DNA of 64,000 bases from Solirubrobacter sp035555675 (GTDB lineage: Bacteria; Actinomycetota; Thermoleophilia; Solirubrobacterales; Solirubrobacteraceae), in assembly GCA_035555675.1 (NCBI GenBank), contig DATMGH010000006.1, positions 1 through 64,000 of the forward strand, written 5' to 3'. Each line of letters opens with the position of its first letter. Position 1 is the stretch's first letter. The notes under the pieces are model-generated. The model made no database searches and was not told where the DNA came from. It worked only from the letters and a program-made list of their open reading frames with translations. Position numbers and translations under genes: made by a program. Below, piece by piece: positions 54,442 to 63,521 of this stretch.

Positions 54442-54876
54442 TCAGGCTGTCCTCTGCTGGGCGGCGAGCACGACACCGGCACGATTGCGATGCGCGCGCT
54501 CGTAGGCGAGCACCATGACGAACCGGTCCTCGTGCGCGCCGTCGAGACCAAACCGCACGCCGTCCACGTCGAGCGCGTCGTACCCCGGCCACGGTTCGTG
54601 GCCAAGCCGCGCGTCGATCTCGGCCAGTACGGACACTCGGTTGCGATGGCTGCGCTCGTGATCCCCGAGCCTGGCGAGGTCCTTCGCGGTCAACTTGTCG
54701 AGGTGGGCCAGCACCGCTTCTGCCGACAACCGGTCATAGCGAGCGACAGGCGGCTCGGACACCGTTTCGGCATCGTCGTGCCGCGGCGGCGGCGCGGGCG
54801 GCGGAGGAGCTGCGTCCCGACCACGGCCAAGGTGCAGGAACTGCTTTGCGGACCGTCTCACGCGACGTTCCCTCAT
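54442..54876 (-). CDS. Hypothetical protein with two internal helical repeats
   Basis: 144 residues. YDRLSAEAVLAHLDKLTAKD, LARLGDHERSHRNRVSVL and later YDALDVDGVRFGLDGAHE, FVMVLAYERAHRNRAGVV are two copies of one ~45-residue unit ending in (Y)ERxHRNR. The N-terminus is basic and Pro-rich. I recall similar units in actinobacterial proteins of unknown role. Confidence 0.5.
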   Translation of the reverse strand: MRERRVRRSAKQFLHLGRGRDAAPPPPAPPPRHDDAETVSEPPVARYDRLSAEAVLAHLDKLTAKDLARLGDHERSHRNRVSVLAEIDARLGHEPWPGYDALDVDGVRFGLDGAHEDRFVMVLAYERAHRNRAGVVLAAQQRTA

Positions 54877-55045
54877 TTCGGGCCTCTTGGATGGGTGCGC
54901 TGCCTGGAGAGAAGAGGCCATGCCAGAGCGCAGCTCCAGCATAGACGTCGGGCTCGAGGCGATGGGCGGACCCCGGTGCGTCAAGGCCGGCTCGTGGAAC
55001 CGCCCCGGTGATCTTGGAGGCCTGACGGCTTGAGAGGATGGTCGG

Positions 55046-55324
55046 ATGGCGAGACGAGGGCGGTATCCGGCGAGGTTCCGCGAGTGTGCGGTGCGGATGG
55101 TGGTCGAGCGCGAGTGTCGCAGTGGGCGGCGATCACGTCGATCGCAGGCAAGCTGGGGATGACGAACGAGACGCTCGGGAAGTGGGTTCGTCAGGCCGAG
55201 ATCGACGGCGGCGCCCGGCCCGGATGACGTCGGCCGAGGCCGAGCGCGTGCAGGAGCTCGCGCGGGAGAACCGCGAGCTGCGCTGGTCCGCGAAGAACGC
55301 GAGCACCACCTTCGCAGGGCCACG
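55046..55324 (+). mobile_element. IS3-family OrfA transposase remnant
   Basis: Across three frames I read RRGRYPARFRECAVRMVVE, then ITSIAGKLGMTNETLGKWVR, then AEAERVQELARENRELR. These are the helix-turn-helix and leucine-zipper parts of IS3 OrfA. OrfB and clear terminal repeats are absent. It appears to cut a minus-strand gene at its right side. Confidence 0.65.
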
Positions 55325-55509
55325 TTGCGCGCGAGCTCGCGGCGCGCGCACGCCACTGCCGTGACAACGGCCGCGACGACCTCCCGTTCGCCTGCGGGTA
55401 GTTCCTCGCGTTCGCGGGTCCAGAGCGACGCGTTCGCGCGAGGCATGCGCTGTTCCTCTGCCGGTACGAGGCCGGGCGCCCGCATGAAGACGCGGACGCC
55501 GCCAACCAT
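55325..55509 (-). pseudogene. Hypothetical gene truncated by the IS3 remnant
   Basis: ATG 55509 is five bases after the yegP-like stop. The frame gives FMRAPGLVPAEEQRMPRANA, SLWTREREELPAGEREVVAA and RRELARNVAL, then enters the antisense of the IS. The protein end is therefore missing. Confidence 0.4.
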
Positions 55510-55514
55510 GTTCG

Positions 55515-55688
55515 TCAGCCGTCGATGCCGGCGTCCGAGACCGCGCTGTCCCGCAAGGCGGTGGCCGCGCTGCGGGCGTCTTCGGCAGAGCCGAAGGCGA
55601 CGGCGGAGACGGCGAGGTTGCTTCCGTCGTCCGCCATGAGGCGCCAGTGGTATTGCGCGCCATTGTCGCGATAGATCACGAACTGCAT
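55515..55688 (-). CDS. DUF1508/YegP family small protein
   Basis: 57 residues: MQFVIYRDNGAQYHWRLMAD, DGSNLAVSAVAFGSAEDARS, AATALRDSAVSDAGIDG. This is the single-repeat YegP fold (FxxYxxxxGxxxWRLxAxNG). It is too short for a 60-residue cutoff. It overlaps the upstream gene by 14 bp. Confidence 0.75.
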   Translation of the reverse strand: MQFVIYRDNGAQYHWRLMADDGSNLAVSAVAFGSAEDARSAATALRDSAVSDAGIDG

Positions 55689-56065
55689 CGCTTCATCTCC
55701 TTGTTGCCGATCCGTGTACGACCGACTGTTTCCGGATCAAACCAGCCGCCTTCGTCGACCCAGCGGTTCTCGTCGGCCCGGGCTTGGGTTTCGAGGCGCT
55801 CCCGGGCGGTGAGCGCCGCCGCGAGCCTGGGATGCGACATCCCGGGGCGACGCACATGACGGACGCTGTTCCCGGCGTGCGCCTTCAGGCGACGCTCGCG
55901 CTCGGCCTCGATGGTGCCGCGCGTGTGGCGGGTGTACATCAGCACCGCGCCCTCGCATTGGGAGGCCGAATGGCCGCGACGTGAGACTCCGGCGATAGGG
56001 CGAGCGAGCGCCGGAACGGGTGACGCACGCCCGTTCACGACAGCTGCGTCGGTGGGCTTGGACAT
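55676..56065 (-). CDS. Hypothetical protein
   Basis: 129 residues. An N-terminal segment (MSKPTDAAVVNGRASPVPAL) is followed by basic helices (MYTRHTRGTIEAERERRLKA, SHPRLAAALTARERLETQA). It heads the series with the YegP-like gene. Unknown. Confidence 0.45.
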   Translation of the reverse strand: MSKPTDAAVVNGRASPVPALARPIAGVSRRGHSASQCEGAVLMYTRHTRGTIEAERERRLKAHAGNSVRHVRRPGMSHPRLAAALTARERLETQARADENRWVDEGGWFDPETVGRTRIGNKEMKRCSS

Positions 56066-56294
56066 GCGTGCCTCGGATCTTCGGGCAAGCGGCCGGGGTA
56101 ACGCCACGCACTCACGGCCGGGGTCGCTTGCGTCGCGGACGGCTCGCCGGCGGCGAACACGGAGCCGCGTTCAAACCTCAGTGTAGTCGCCTGCGGGCCA
56201 CTGGTGGCAATGAATGTCGCCGTATCCAGGCGGGTGCGGCCAGCTCGGCGACACGACGAACGGCGGCGTCCAGCTCTGGGCTGGGCGAAGCGGC

Positions 56295-56570
56295 TCATGA
56301 GCTATCGGAATCGGTTCGGTGCTCCGCCTCCGCGTCATGCCTGGCGATCGTGTCCCGTATCTGCTGAGAGATCGGCTTCGCGCGTTCGGTGTCGTCGCGG
56401 TGCGTACGGCGGGGCCGCACGGGCAGCGCTCGCAGGCCGACCACCTCAGACAGGTCGGTGACCAATTCGAGTTCGCCGCCGCAGCCGGGACAGAGGTCCT
56501 CCCCGCGCGCGGCCGTGGGGGTATCCCGCCACACCCGTGCCCGGCAGTGGCCGCACTTGGCGTGGGCCAT
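56295..56570 (-). CDS. Zinc-ribbon protein, paralogue of 49273-49554
   Basis: 91 residues. KCGHCRARVWRDT and LCPGCGGELELVTDLSEVVG repeat the ribbon of its paralogue nearly residue for residue; the C-terminal helix is also kept. It overlaps the stop of the DUF2294 gene (TGATG). Unknown. Confidence 0.6.
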   Translation of the reverse strand: MAHAKCGHCRARVWRDTPTAARGEDLCPGCGGELELVTDLSEVVGLRALPVRPRRTHRDDTERAKPISQQIRDTIARHDAEAEHRTDSDSS

Positions 56571-56946
56571 CAGGTGCTCGCTTTCGGTCGCTCAGGTTCG
56601 AGGATGAAGATCTCGGCGGCGACGTCGGGATCGATGTGGTTGGCGCTCATGAACGCCGCGACGGTGCGGTCGGTGAGCGCTTCGATCGCGCTGATGGCGC
56701 TGCTCATGGCTTCCTGGTAGGCGGCGCGCATGGCGAGGACCTGCCCGCTGCGCCCGTCGCCGCGAGCTAGCGCTCGCCGGGCGTGAGTGTGTTCTGCAGG
56801 ACGACGACGATCAGGTCGCGGTCGATCGTGGTGCGGGACTGCGTCGGTCCGCGGCCGGTGCTGTCCGCGAGCAGGCGTACCACCGCACGCGAGATCTCGG
56901 CGTCGAGCTTTCCGCCCTCGGGGCGGTCGGCGGGCAAGTTGGCCAT
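56570..56946 (-). pseudogene. DUF2294 (MpsC-like) gene, frameshifted
   Basis: The first 59 codons (GGKLDAEISRAVVRLLADST, GRGPTQSRTTIDRDLIVVVL) end at a TAG near 56766. The second half (AMRAAYQEAMSSAISAIEAL, AFMSANHIDPDVAAEIFILE) continues in the next frame. Together they give about 123 residues, the family length. DUF2294 members are linked to membrane-potential generation (MpsC). One base change would restore it. Confidence 0.65.
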
Positions 56947-57344
56947 GCGGCCTCGTTCTCGTCTCCCCTCAAGGAGGCCTCATGCCGACAGAAGGGAGAC
57001 GGAATACGTCGCGGCACGAGCCGACCGTCGCAGGGCGTCTCCAGACGCCAACGGCGAGATCGCGAGGAAGTACCGCAGCTCGGCGACCAGTGGGCACGCC
57101 CCGCAACACCGGGTGCCGACACCACGCAGCGCGCGCGACGCATAAACGCTGACGCCAAGGCGTGACCCCGTCCGCATCGCCGCGCTAGTGTCCTTCGGCA
57201 CAAGGAGCGTCGTTCTCGCGCGGCTCGCCCGGACCTCAGTGCCAAGGCGAGATGCGTCGCTGAGTGGCGTTTCGCCACACGCTGGAGACTCCGAGCAACG
57301 CGCCTTGCGGCCGAGTGCGAGGGGGCTCCGAGGAAGGCGAACGG
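56947..57344. other. Gene-free stretch
   Basis: I see no coding gene or clear repeat here; it separates divergent genes at 56946 and 57345 and should hold their promoters. AGGAAGG stands before the ATG at 57345. Confidence 0.4.
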
Positions 57345-58052
57345 ATGCAGGAATACCAGTCCGACCCGGCGTCCGGCCATGCGAATGCTGTGCGGGATCT
57401 CGCGGCGGCGCGAGCGACATGCCGTCGCCAAGCAGAGGCGATAGAGGCCATGTCGCGTCTCATCGAAGGGTTGGGGTCGGGCATGGACGCCCTGAGGGCC
57501 GAGATCGCCGCATTGCACGCGCTGCGCGGAAAGCGGTGGGAACAACCGGCGGAGGAGAGCGGGCTGTCGGACGCAGAGGGCTGGATCGAGATCCGCTTGC
57601 CGCTCGCCGCCAGTGCGCCGGCGGCTGCTCGGATCGTCGTCGCCGAGGTCCTTGAGGACCGTGTGGCGCCCGTGGTGCTCGACGGCGCGAAGCTGGCGAT
57701 GTCCGAGCTGGTCAGCAACAGCGTGGAGCACAGCGGAGCACCCGCCGGTCTGGCGCTGCTGATTCGCGTGGGGCACTTCGAGGGCGGCTTCTGGCTCGAG
57801 GTCGAGGACCCGGGCCGTGAGGGCATCGTTGCCCCACGCGTTCCCGACGAGCAGGCAGGCGGCGGTTTCGGCCTGCACCTCGTGGAGTACTTGAGCGAGC
57901 GCTGGGGGGTGGACCGTCAAGCGCAACCGGGTACCCGGGTATGGGCCGAGTTCTCCGACACCCCCTCAGCCGCCGGGCCGTACTACGGTGACGCGACAGC
58001 GCCGCTGAACGAGAGCGGGAAGCACACCACACCGGCGACCGGTCTGCTCTAG
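57345..58052 (+). CDS. HATPase (RsbW-like) with N-terminal coiled coil
   Basis: 235 residues. A coiled coil (AVRDLAAARATCRRQAEAIE, AMSRLIEGLGSGMDALRAEI) leads to a GHKL ATPase with AKLAMSELVSNSVEHSG, VEDPGREG (Asp kept) and GFGLHLVEYLSERWGVD. It resembles the protein at 53694 but has an intact G1 box. Such ATPases act as anti-sigma or serine kinases in stress signalling. A C-terminal tail (DATAPLNESGKHTTPATG) is disordered. Confidence 0.78.
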   Translation: MQEYQSDPASGHANAVRDLAAARATCRRQAEAIEAMSRLIEGLGSGMDALRAEIAALHALRGKRWEQPAEESGLSDAEGWIEIRLPLAASAPAAARIVVAEVLEDRVAPVVLDGAKLAMSELVSNSVEHSGAPAGLALLIRVGHFEGGFWLEVEDPGREGIVAPRVPDEQAGGGFGLHLVEYLSERWGVDRQAQPGTRVWAEFSDTPSAAGPYYGDATAPLNESGKHTTPATGLL

Positions 58053-58397
58053 CGCGCGATCGAGACTCGTCATCCGCGTCGGTTTGGCCCGTTTGGCGTA
58101 CTCGTGGTTCTTGGTCGCGTCGGTGCGGTCGGCAGTCGCCCACGCCGGCCCCAGTCGATCGTTGTCGTTGCCGTTGCGGGCGTTGATCTTGTCGCGCCCG
58201 CGTCGCCGTTGAGCCGGTCGTCACCGCTGGATCCACGAGGAGGTCCCGTCCGCGTCGACGTCGGCGATCGCGCAGCGCCGCCGATCTGGCGTGAAAGGCA
58301 GCGTTCTCGGGACCTGCTCGAGCTCGTCGGGTTCGAACGCGCCGCCCGGGCCCGGTCTGCCGCCGCACAGGCGCGCGGGAACGTGGATGGGGCGAGC
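58053..58397. other. Gene-free stretch between convergent genes
   Basis: No coding gene or strong hairpin recognised between the stops at 58052 and 58398. Confidence 0.4.
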
Positions 58398-59411
58398 CTA
58401 CACCCGGACGGCTTCGAGCGCCTGAGGCCCGGATCTGAGCGGGGTCGTGCCGCTGAGGCGAAGACCCGCCTGATCGAGCAGCTGCGAGAACTCGGGCTCG
58501 GTGCGCTCACGGCCACCGGCATAGGCCAGCATGATCAGGTCCAGCAGGGCCGCATGGAGCATGGGAGCGCTTGCGGTCATCCGCTGAGGGAGGACCAGCT
58601 CGACGATCAGCAGGCGCGCGGACGCACTCGTCGCCGCGCGGCACGAGCGCAGGATGCTGACGCTCTGCTGGTCATCCCAGTCGTGCAGGACGCTCTTGAG
58701 CACGTAGACGTCGCCACCCTTTGGCGCGGACGCGAAGAAGTCGCCCTCGATGAGCTCGCACCGATCGGCCACGCCCTGCTCGCGCAGGTACGCCTGCGCG
58801 AGCTCGAGCATCCCGGGCCGTTCCAGCAAGACGCCGGTCATCTCCGGTCGCTCACGCAGGAGTTGCGCCAGGACCGTTCCGGTCCCACCCCCGATGTCGA
58901 CGACGACCCGTGCGCCACGCAGCGCATCCGACATCGCGAGCTCCCGAGCCACCGGCAGCGTCCGGGCGAGCATGCGGGCCGCCGCGCTCGCCTGCGTCCC
59001 CGGGTTCGCCGCGTAGTACTCGAACAACGGGACGGCGAAGACGCTGTCGAAGGCCGTCTCGCCGCTGCGGACGGTGTGCAGCAGCTCCCCGAACGAGCGG
59101 TACATCTCCTCCCCGAAGCTCACCACGACGTCACGCAACCGGCCGGGTGCCTTGGCTCGCAGCACGGCAGCCGCGTCATTGGACGCGAAACGGCCGTCTT
59201 CGAGCTCGCTGAAGACGCCGGCCGCGACGAGCGCCCGAAGGACGCGGCGCAGCTCCGGCGCGCGAGCGTCCGCGCCGTCGGCGATGGCCTCGGCGGCCAG
59301 CGGCCCCTCCGCGAGGGCGTCGGCCACACGCAGCTTTGCCGCGACGTACAGCGCCTGCGAGAGCTCATAGCCCCGCGCGATCCGCATCACTGCCAGCTCA
59401 GACGGCTCCAC
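58398..59411 (-). CDS. SAM-dependent O-methyltransferase (acetylserotonin-OMT type)
   Basis: 337 residues from GTG, 6 nt after a TAGTAT box. An N-terminal dimerisation winged helix (RIARGYELSQALYVAAKLRV, APELRRVLRALVAAGVF) precedes the Rossmann domain with motif I ARVVVDIGGGTGTVLAQLL, HDWDDQQSVSILRSC and GGRERTEPEFSQLL. Family members methylate small aromatic or polyketide hydroxyls. The substrate is unknown and no pathway genes are adjacent. Confidence 0.88.
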   Translation of the reverse strand: MEPSELAVMRIARGYELSQALYVAAKLRVADALAEGPLAAEAIADGADARAPELRRVLRALVAAGVFSELEDGRFASNDAAAVLRAKAPGRLRDVVVSFGEEMYRSFGELLHTVRSGETAFDSVFAVPLFEYYAANPGTQASAAARMLARTLPVARELAMSDALRGARVVVDIGGGTGTVLAQLLRERPEMTGVLLERPGMLELAQAYLREQGVADRCELIEGDFFASAPKGGDVYVLKSVLHDWDDQQSVSILRSCRAATSASARLLIVELVLPQRMTASAPMLHAALLDLIMLAYAGGRERTEPEFSQLLDQAGLRLSGTTPLRSGPQALEAVRV

Positions 59412-59417
59412 CGCCCG

Positions 59418-59423
59418 ATACTA
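59418..59423 (-). promoter_or_regulatory. -10 box for the leaderless methyltransferase gene
   Basis: On the minus strand TAGTAT is followed by 6 nt and GTG 59411. Confidence 0.4.
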
Positions 59424-59542
59424 CGCCTGACCGCTATGCCCAGGTCGGCGTTGAGTCGGCCGATGATCTCCCGGGCAAGTGCCGCGCTGTCCCGCCAGCT
59501 CTCGCACCGAGCGGGGCGGCCGGCAAGGTCGTCGCGCGTGTG

Positions 59543-59908
59543 ATGAACCGGGGCAAACCGCAAGCTCAACGGCCAGGCGATCGCGCGGCTGGACGTCCAG
59601 CGGGGCTCCCGGGTCCTTGATCTCGGCTTCGGCGGCGGGCTGACGTTCGCGCCGTTGTGGGAGCGCGGCGCGACGGTCGTTGCGATCGACCGTGCGGAGG
59701 AGATGGTGTGCGACGCGTGCTGACCCCGGGCGGCAGGCTGGTGGTGGCCATCCGCGACATGCAGGTGATGCAGCGGCTGGACACGACGCTGTTCTCGCTC
59801 CGGAGTGCTGAGGCGCTGGCCGCGGCGCTGAGGGATGTCGGCTTCTCGCAGGTCGAAGTGCAGACGCCGCCAAGTGGCAAGACGCATTTGCTCAGCGCAA
59901 CGCGATAG
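59543..59908 (+). pseudogene. Class I methyltransferase remnant with internal deletion
   Basis: One frame gives RKLNGQAIARLDVQRGSRVL, DLGFGGGLTFAPLWERGATV (SAM motif I) and VAIDRAEEM; it stops at 59723. Another then gives RVLTPGGRLVVAIRDMQVM and the C-terminus. The middle ~60 residues are missing. It is not functional as it stands. Confidence 0.6.
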
Positions 59909-59923
59909 ACCGCCGGGGCGTGG

Positions 59924-60940
59924 TCAGATGCCGACGACGATCTTGCCGTGCACCCCTCCGGCGGAGAGGTCGCGCATGGCGTCCGCGACGCTGTCGAGCC
60001 CGATGACGCGGTCGATCGCGGGCGTCACGGCGCCCATCTCGATCAGGCCTCGGAGCGAGTTGAGGTCGCGGCGGTTGGGCTTGGCGACGAACGTGCCCAG
60101 GCGCTGACGCACCAGGGGAGAGAGGACCATGGCCCCGAGCTGGCGATGGATGCCGCCCGTCCAGGCGCCGCCGGCCTCGCCGCCGACGATCACGAGCGTC
60201 CCGTTGCGCGTGAGCACGCGCCGAAGCTCTGAGAGGGGTCGGTTGCCGCCGATGTCGAGCACGAGCTCGTACCGCCGGCCGTCGTCGGTGATGCGGGCCT
60301 GGGTGTAGTCGATCACGCGATCGGCACCGAGAGAGCGGACCAGGTCGAGCTTCGCGGTGCTGCACACGCCGGTGACGGTCGCTTCGAGTGCCTTGGCGAT
60401 CTGTACGGCGTAGGTCCCGACGCCTCCGGAGGCGCCGATCACCAGCACGTGCTGGCGGGCCTTGAGGCGGCCGTGGTCGCGCAGCGCCTGCAGGGCGGTG
60501 ACGCCCGACACGGGCACGGCGGAGGCCTGTTCGAGGGTCAGGTTCGCCGGCACGAGCGCGAGCGTGTCCACGCGTGCCGTGGCGTACTCGGCGAAAGCGG
60601 CGTGGCTGGTCCCGTACACCGCGTCGCCGGGTTCGAGCGCGCTCACCTTGGCGCCGACGGTCTCCACGACGCCCGCCAGCTCTGAGCCCAGCCCGGCGGT
60701 CTTGGGGGCGCGCAGGCCGTATCCGGCGAGCCGGATCAGGTAGGGCAGGCCGGCCATGATGTGCCAGGCGCCGCGGTCGAGCCCGGCCGCGTGGACGCGT
60801 ACCAACACCTCGTCGTCGGCGACCGCGGGCACCTCCACGGTGCGGAGCTCGAGCCCGTCGGCTGCGCCGTAGCGGTCGCGCACGACGGCGCGCATCGTGC
60901 GAACGGGCACCTGCAAGGCGCCAGGAATCGTGCTGGTCAT
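59924..60940 (-). CDS. NAD(P)-dependent MDR oxidoreductase (zinc-independent)
   Basis: 338 residues. The medium-chain dehydrogenase pattern is clear: EVLVRVHAAGLDRGAWHIMA, GSELAGVVETVG, VPVSGVTALQAL and the NAD(P) loop VLVIGASGGVGTYAVQIAKA. The catalytic zinc Cys is replaced, as in quinone/enone reductases. AGGAGCG precedes the ATG. It follows the permease gene by 37 bp. Confidence 0.88.
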   Translation of the reverse strand: MTSTIPGALQVPVRTMRAVVRDRYGAADGLELRTVEVPAVADDEVLVRVHAAGLDRGAWHIMAGLPYLIRLAGYGLRAPKTAGLGSELAGVVETVGAKVSALEPGDAVYGTSHAAFAEYATARVDTLALVPANLTLEQASAVPVSGVTALQALRDHGRLKARQHVLVIGASGGVGTYAVQIAKALEATVTGVCSTAKLDLVRSLGADRVIDYTQARITDDGRRYELVLDIGGNRPLSELRRVLTRNGTLVIVGGEAGGAWTGGIHRQLGAMVLSPLVRQRLGTFVAKPNRRDLNSLRGLIEMGAVTPAIDRVIGLDSVADAMRDLSAGGVHGKIVVGI

Positions 60941-60977
60941 CGGTTCGCTCCTGTCCTCACGCCGTGTGCGGCGCGGG

Positions 60978-63521
60978 TCATTCGTAGTGCAGTGCGTTGA
61001 GCACGTTGAGCCGGGAGGCCCGGCGGGCCGGGATGATCGCTGCCCCGAGCCCGGCCAGGATCGCGACGACGGTGAACGCCACGAGCTCTGGGATCGGGAT
61101 CGAGATCGCGATGTCGTATTGGTTGAGGGCCCTGGTGACGAGCAGCGCGAGGAAGATGCCGAGCGGAAGTCCCAGGGCGGCGCCGATCAGCGCGGTGATC
61201 ACGCTTTCGTGACGGATCATGCGGCGTGCCTGGCGGCGCGTCATCCCGATCGTGCGCAGCATCCCGAGCTCGCGCGTGCGCTCGAACACGGTCAGCACGA
61301 GCGTGTTGACCATTCCGAACAGGCTCACGACGACCGAGAACGCCAGCAGCACGTAGAGGAAGTTCAGGAAGCTGGCGAAACCCTCGGTGTAGTCGCTCGC
61401 GAAGGCGGCCCCGGTGTGCACCGCGGCGTCGCTGAAGCCGGCCGCCGCTGTGGTGAGCGCCGGGCTCGCACCGGCTCCCGCGTCGAGGAAGGTGAAGCGG
61501 TTCTTGGGTTGCGGGAACACCGCGTCGAAGGTCTGTTGGCTGATGGTGATGGGCCCGAGCATCTGCTCGATCTCGGGCGGGTCGTAGATGCCCCGGACGA
61601 TCAGGGCTCGGCGGTCGCCGGACGCGGTCTGGACCGAAAGCTTCTTGCCGACCGCGAGCTCTTGGTCGGAGGCGTAGGTCTGTGTGACGAGTGCGCCGGC
61701 GGTCCCGAGTTGGGCGACGGCCGTGTCGGAGCCGTCGGTCCACGTGAACCGGTAGAAGCGTTCGATGCTTGCCGGGTCGACCCCGGTGACGTCCTTCTCC
61801 TCGCCGGCCACGAGCGCTTTGTCGACGCGGACGTGCGAGTGCGTGTTCACGCCTGGCACGCGCGCGAGCGCATCGCCCTCGGCCGCCTCGAAGGGCATCC
61901 CGTCGTTGCCGTTGAGGATGTACGCGGCCGTGACTTGGTCGGTGACGGCCGACTCGACGGTGCTGCGCAGTCCGGAGCCCAGCACCGCGACGACGGTGAC
62001 GAGCGTGAGGCCGATCATCAGCGCGGCGGCGGTCGAGGCGGTGCGGGCAGGATGGCGGACCGAGTTCGAGCTGGCCAACTCGCCGGCGACACCGCCGCTG
62101 CGGCGAGCCGGGAGGCCGACCAGCCGGGTCAGTGGCTTGATCATGTGCGGGCCCGCGAGGGCGACACCAAAGAAGAGGGTGAGGACGCCGAGGCCGAGGC
62201 ACAGGGCGACGGCGAGGGTGCCGAGCCCGCCGGCGAAGATGCCGACGGAGATGGTGGCGATCGCGGCCGCGATCACGGCGATGGCCGTGTTCCGCGAGTG
62301 AGCGGCGAAACGCGAGGTTGGAAGGGTCGAGCCTTCGCGGACCGCCGCGATCGGCGGTACGCGGGTGGCGCGCCGGGCAGGCATTACGCTCGCCAGCAGC
62401 GTGATCCCGGTGCCGAGCGCGAGCGAGACGAGGACGGTCCGGAGCGTGAACACCAACCCAACTTCCGGCAGGTCCCCGCCCAAGGCGGTCAACAGCTTGG
62501 CCAGCCCGACGCCGGCGAAGAGCCCGACCACTGAGGCCAGCAGCCCGATGACCAGGCCCTCGATCACGACTGACTGCATGACTTGCTTGCGGGACGCGCC
62601 GAGGGTTCGCAGGGTGGCGAACTCACGCGTGCGCTGGGCGACGGTGATCGAGAGGGTGTTGACGATCACGAAGGCGCCGACGAAGAGCGCGATTCCTCCG
62701 AAGCCCAGCAGGAAGTAGCGGACGACGTTGACGATGCCGTTGGTCTCCTTGGCGTCCGCGGCGGCCTGCGCTTCAGAGTCCTGGACCTGCAGGCTCGCGG
62801 GGATCAGCGGCTGCACGGCGCGGAGGACCTCGTCCGAGGACGTGCCGTCCTTGGCGGCGATGGAGATCGTGTCGTAGCGGCCTTCCTTGTGCAGCAGCGT
62901 CTGGGCGGTGGCCATGTCCCAGATCGCGATCGTGGCGCCACCGAGTGAGTCGACTCCGCCGAAGCCGGCGATGCCCGTCACTTCGTAGCGGTGCTTGGCG
63001 CCGAGCGTGGAGACGGTCACCGTGTCGCCGACCTTGAGGTTCTCTCCGGCCGCGGTGCCGGCATCGAGCGCCACCTGCCGCGGCCCTACCGGCCATTGGC
63101 CCGTCTTGAGCTGGAGCGGGCTGAACTGAGGGTTGGACGCGTCGTTGCCGATTCCGAACTGCGGCGCGCCGTCGGTCCCGAGGGCCTTGCCGTCACGGCC
63201 GAGGATCTCCGCCTCGTTGGACGCGATCAGCGCGAGCGCGCCGCCGGCGGCTGCGACCTCGGGCAACTCCTGGACCGTGGCGAGCAGCGACGCGGGAATC
63301 GTCGCGGCGCCGCTCTGGGAGCCCGTGACGATTTCCTTGCCGGAGATGACCGCGTCCGTCTGCGCGTAGGACGCGTTGAAGATGCCGTCGAACGCCTTCT
63401 GGATGGTGTCGGTGAGGACCAGCGTGCCGCTGACCATCGCGACGCCGATCACGACCGCGAACGCAGTGAGCAGCGCGCGGACCTTGCGACCGAGGAGTCC
63501 CTTCAGCGCGACGGCGATCAT
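60978..63521 (-). CDS. ABC transporter permease with two FtsX domains
   Basis: 847 residues. N-terminal KVRALLTAFAVVIGVAMVSG and a large extracytoplasmic domain (MacB_PCD-like) are followed by FtsX cores, one near residues 260-380 and one at the C-terminus (FGMVNTLVLTVFERTRELGM, LRTIGMTRRQARRMIRHESV). It overlaps the ATPase gene by ATGA. Family members export lipids, lipoproteins or antimicrobial peptides, or act in cell-wall control. Confidence 0.9.
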   Translation of the reverse strand: MIAVALKGLLGRKVRALLTAFAVVIGVAMVSGTLVLTDTIQKAFDGIFNASYAQTDAVISGKEIVTGSQSGAATIPASLLATVQELPEVAAAGGALALIASNEAEILGRDGKALGTDGAPQFGIGNDASNPQFSPLQLKTGQWPVGPRQVALDAGTAAGENLKVGDTVTVSTLGAKHRYEVTGIAGFGGVDSLGGATIAIWDMATAQTLLHKEGRYDTISIAAKDGTSSDEVLRAVQPLIPASLQVQDSEAQAAADAKETNGIVNVVRYFLLGFGGIALFVGAFVIVNTLSITVAQRTREFATLRTLGASRKQVMQSVVIEGLVIGLLASVVGLFAGVGLAKLLTALGGDLPEVGLVFTLRTVLVSLALGTGITLLASVMPARRATRVPPIAAVREGSTLPTSRFAAHSRNTAIAVIAAAIATISVGIFAGGLGTLAVALCLGLGVLTLFFGVALAGPHMIKPLTRLVGLPARRSGGVAGELASSNSVRHPARTASTAAALMIGLTLVTVVAVLGSGLRSTVESAVTDQVTAAYILNGNDGMPFEAAEGDALARVPGVNTHSHVRVDKALVAGEEKDVTGVDPASIERFYRFTWTDGSDTAVAQLGTAGALVTQTYASDQELAVGKKLSVQTASGDRRALIVRGIYDPPEIEQMLGPITISQQTFDAVFPQPKNRFTFLDAGAGASPALTTAAAGFSDAAVHTGAAFASDYTEGFASFLNFLYVLLAFSVVVSLFGMVNTLVLTVFERTRELGMLRTIGMTRRQARRMIRHESVITALIGAALGLPLGIFLALLVTRALNQYDIAISIPIPELVAFTVVAILAGLGAAIIPARRASRLNVLNALHYE

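Noticed and set aside
60897..62534. 545-codon plus-strand frame
   Set aside because: Antisense to the FtsX permease and oxidoreductase; no motif, and charged low-complexity composition.
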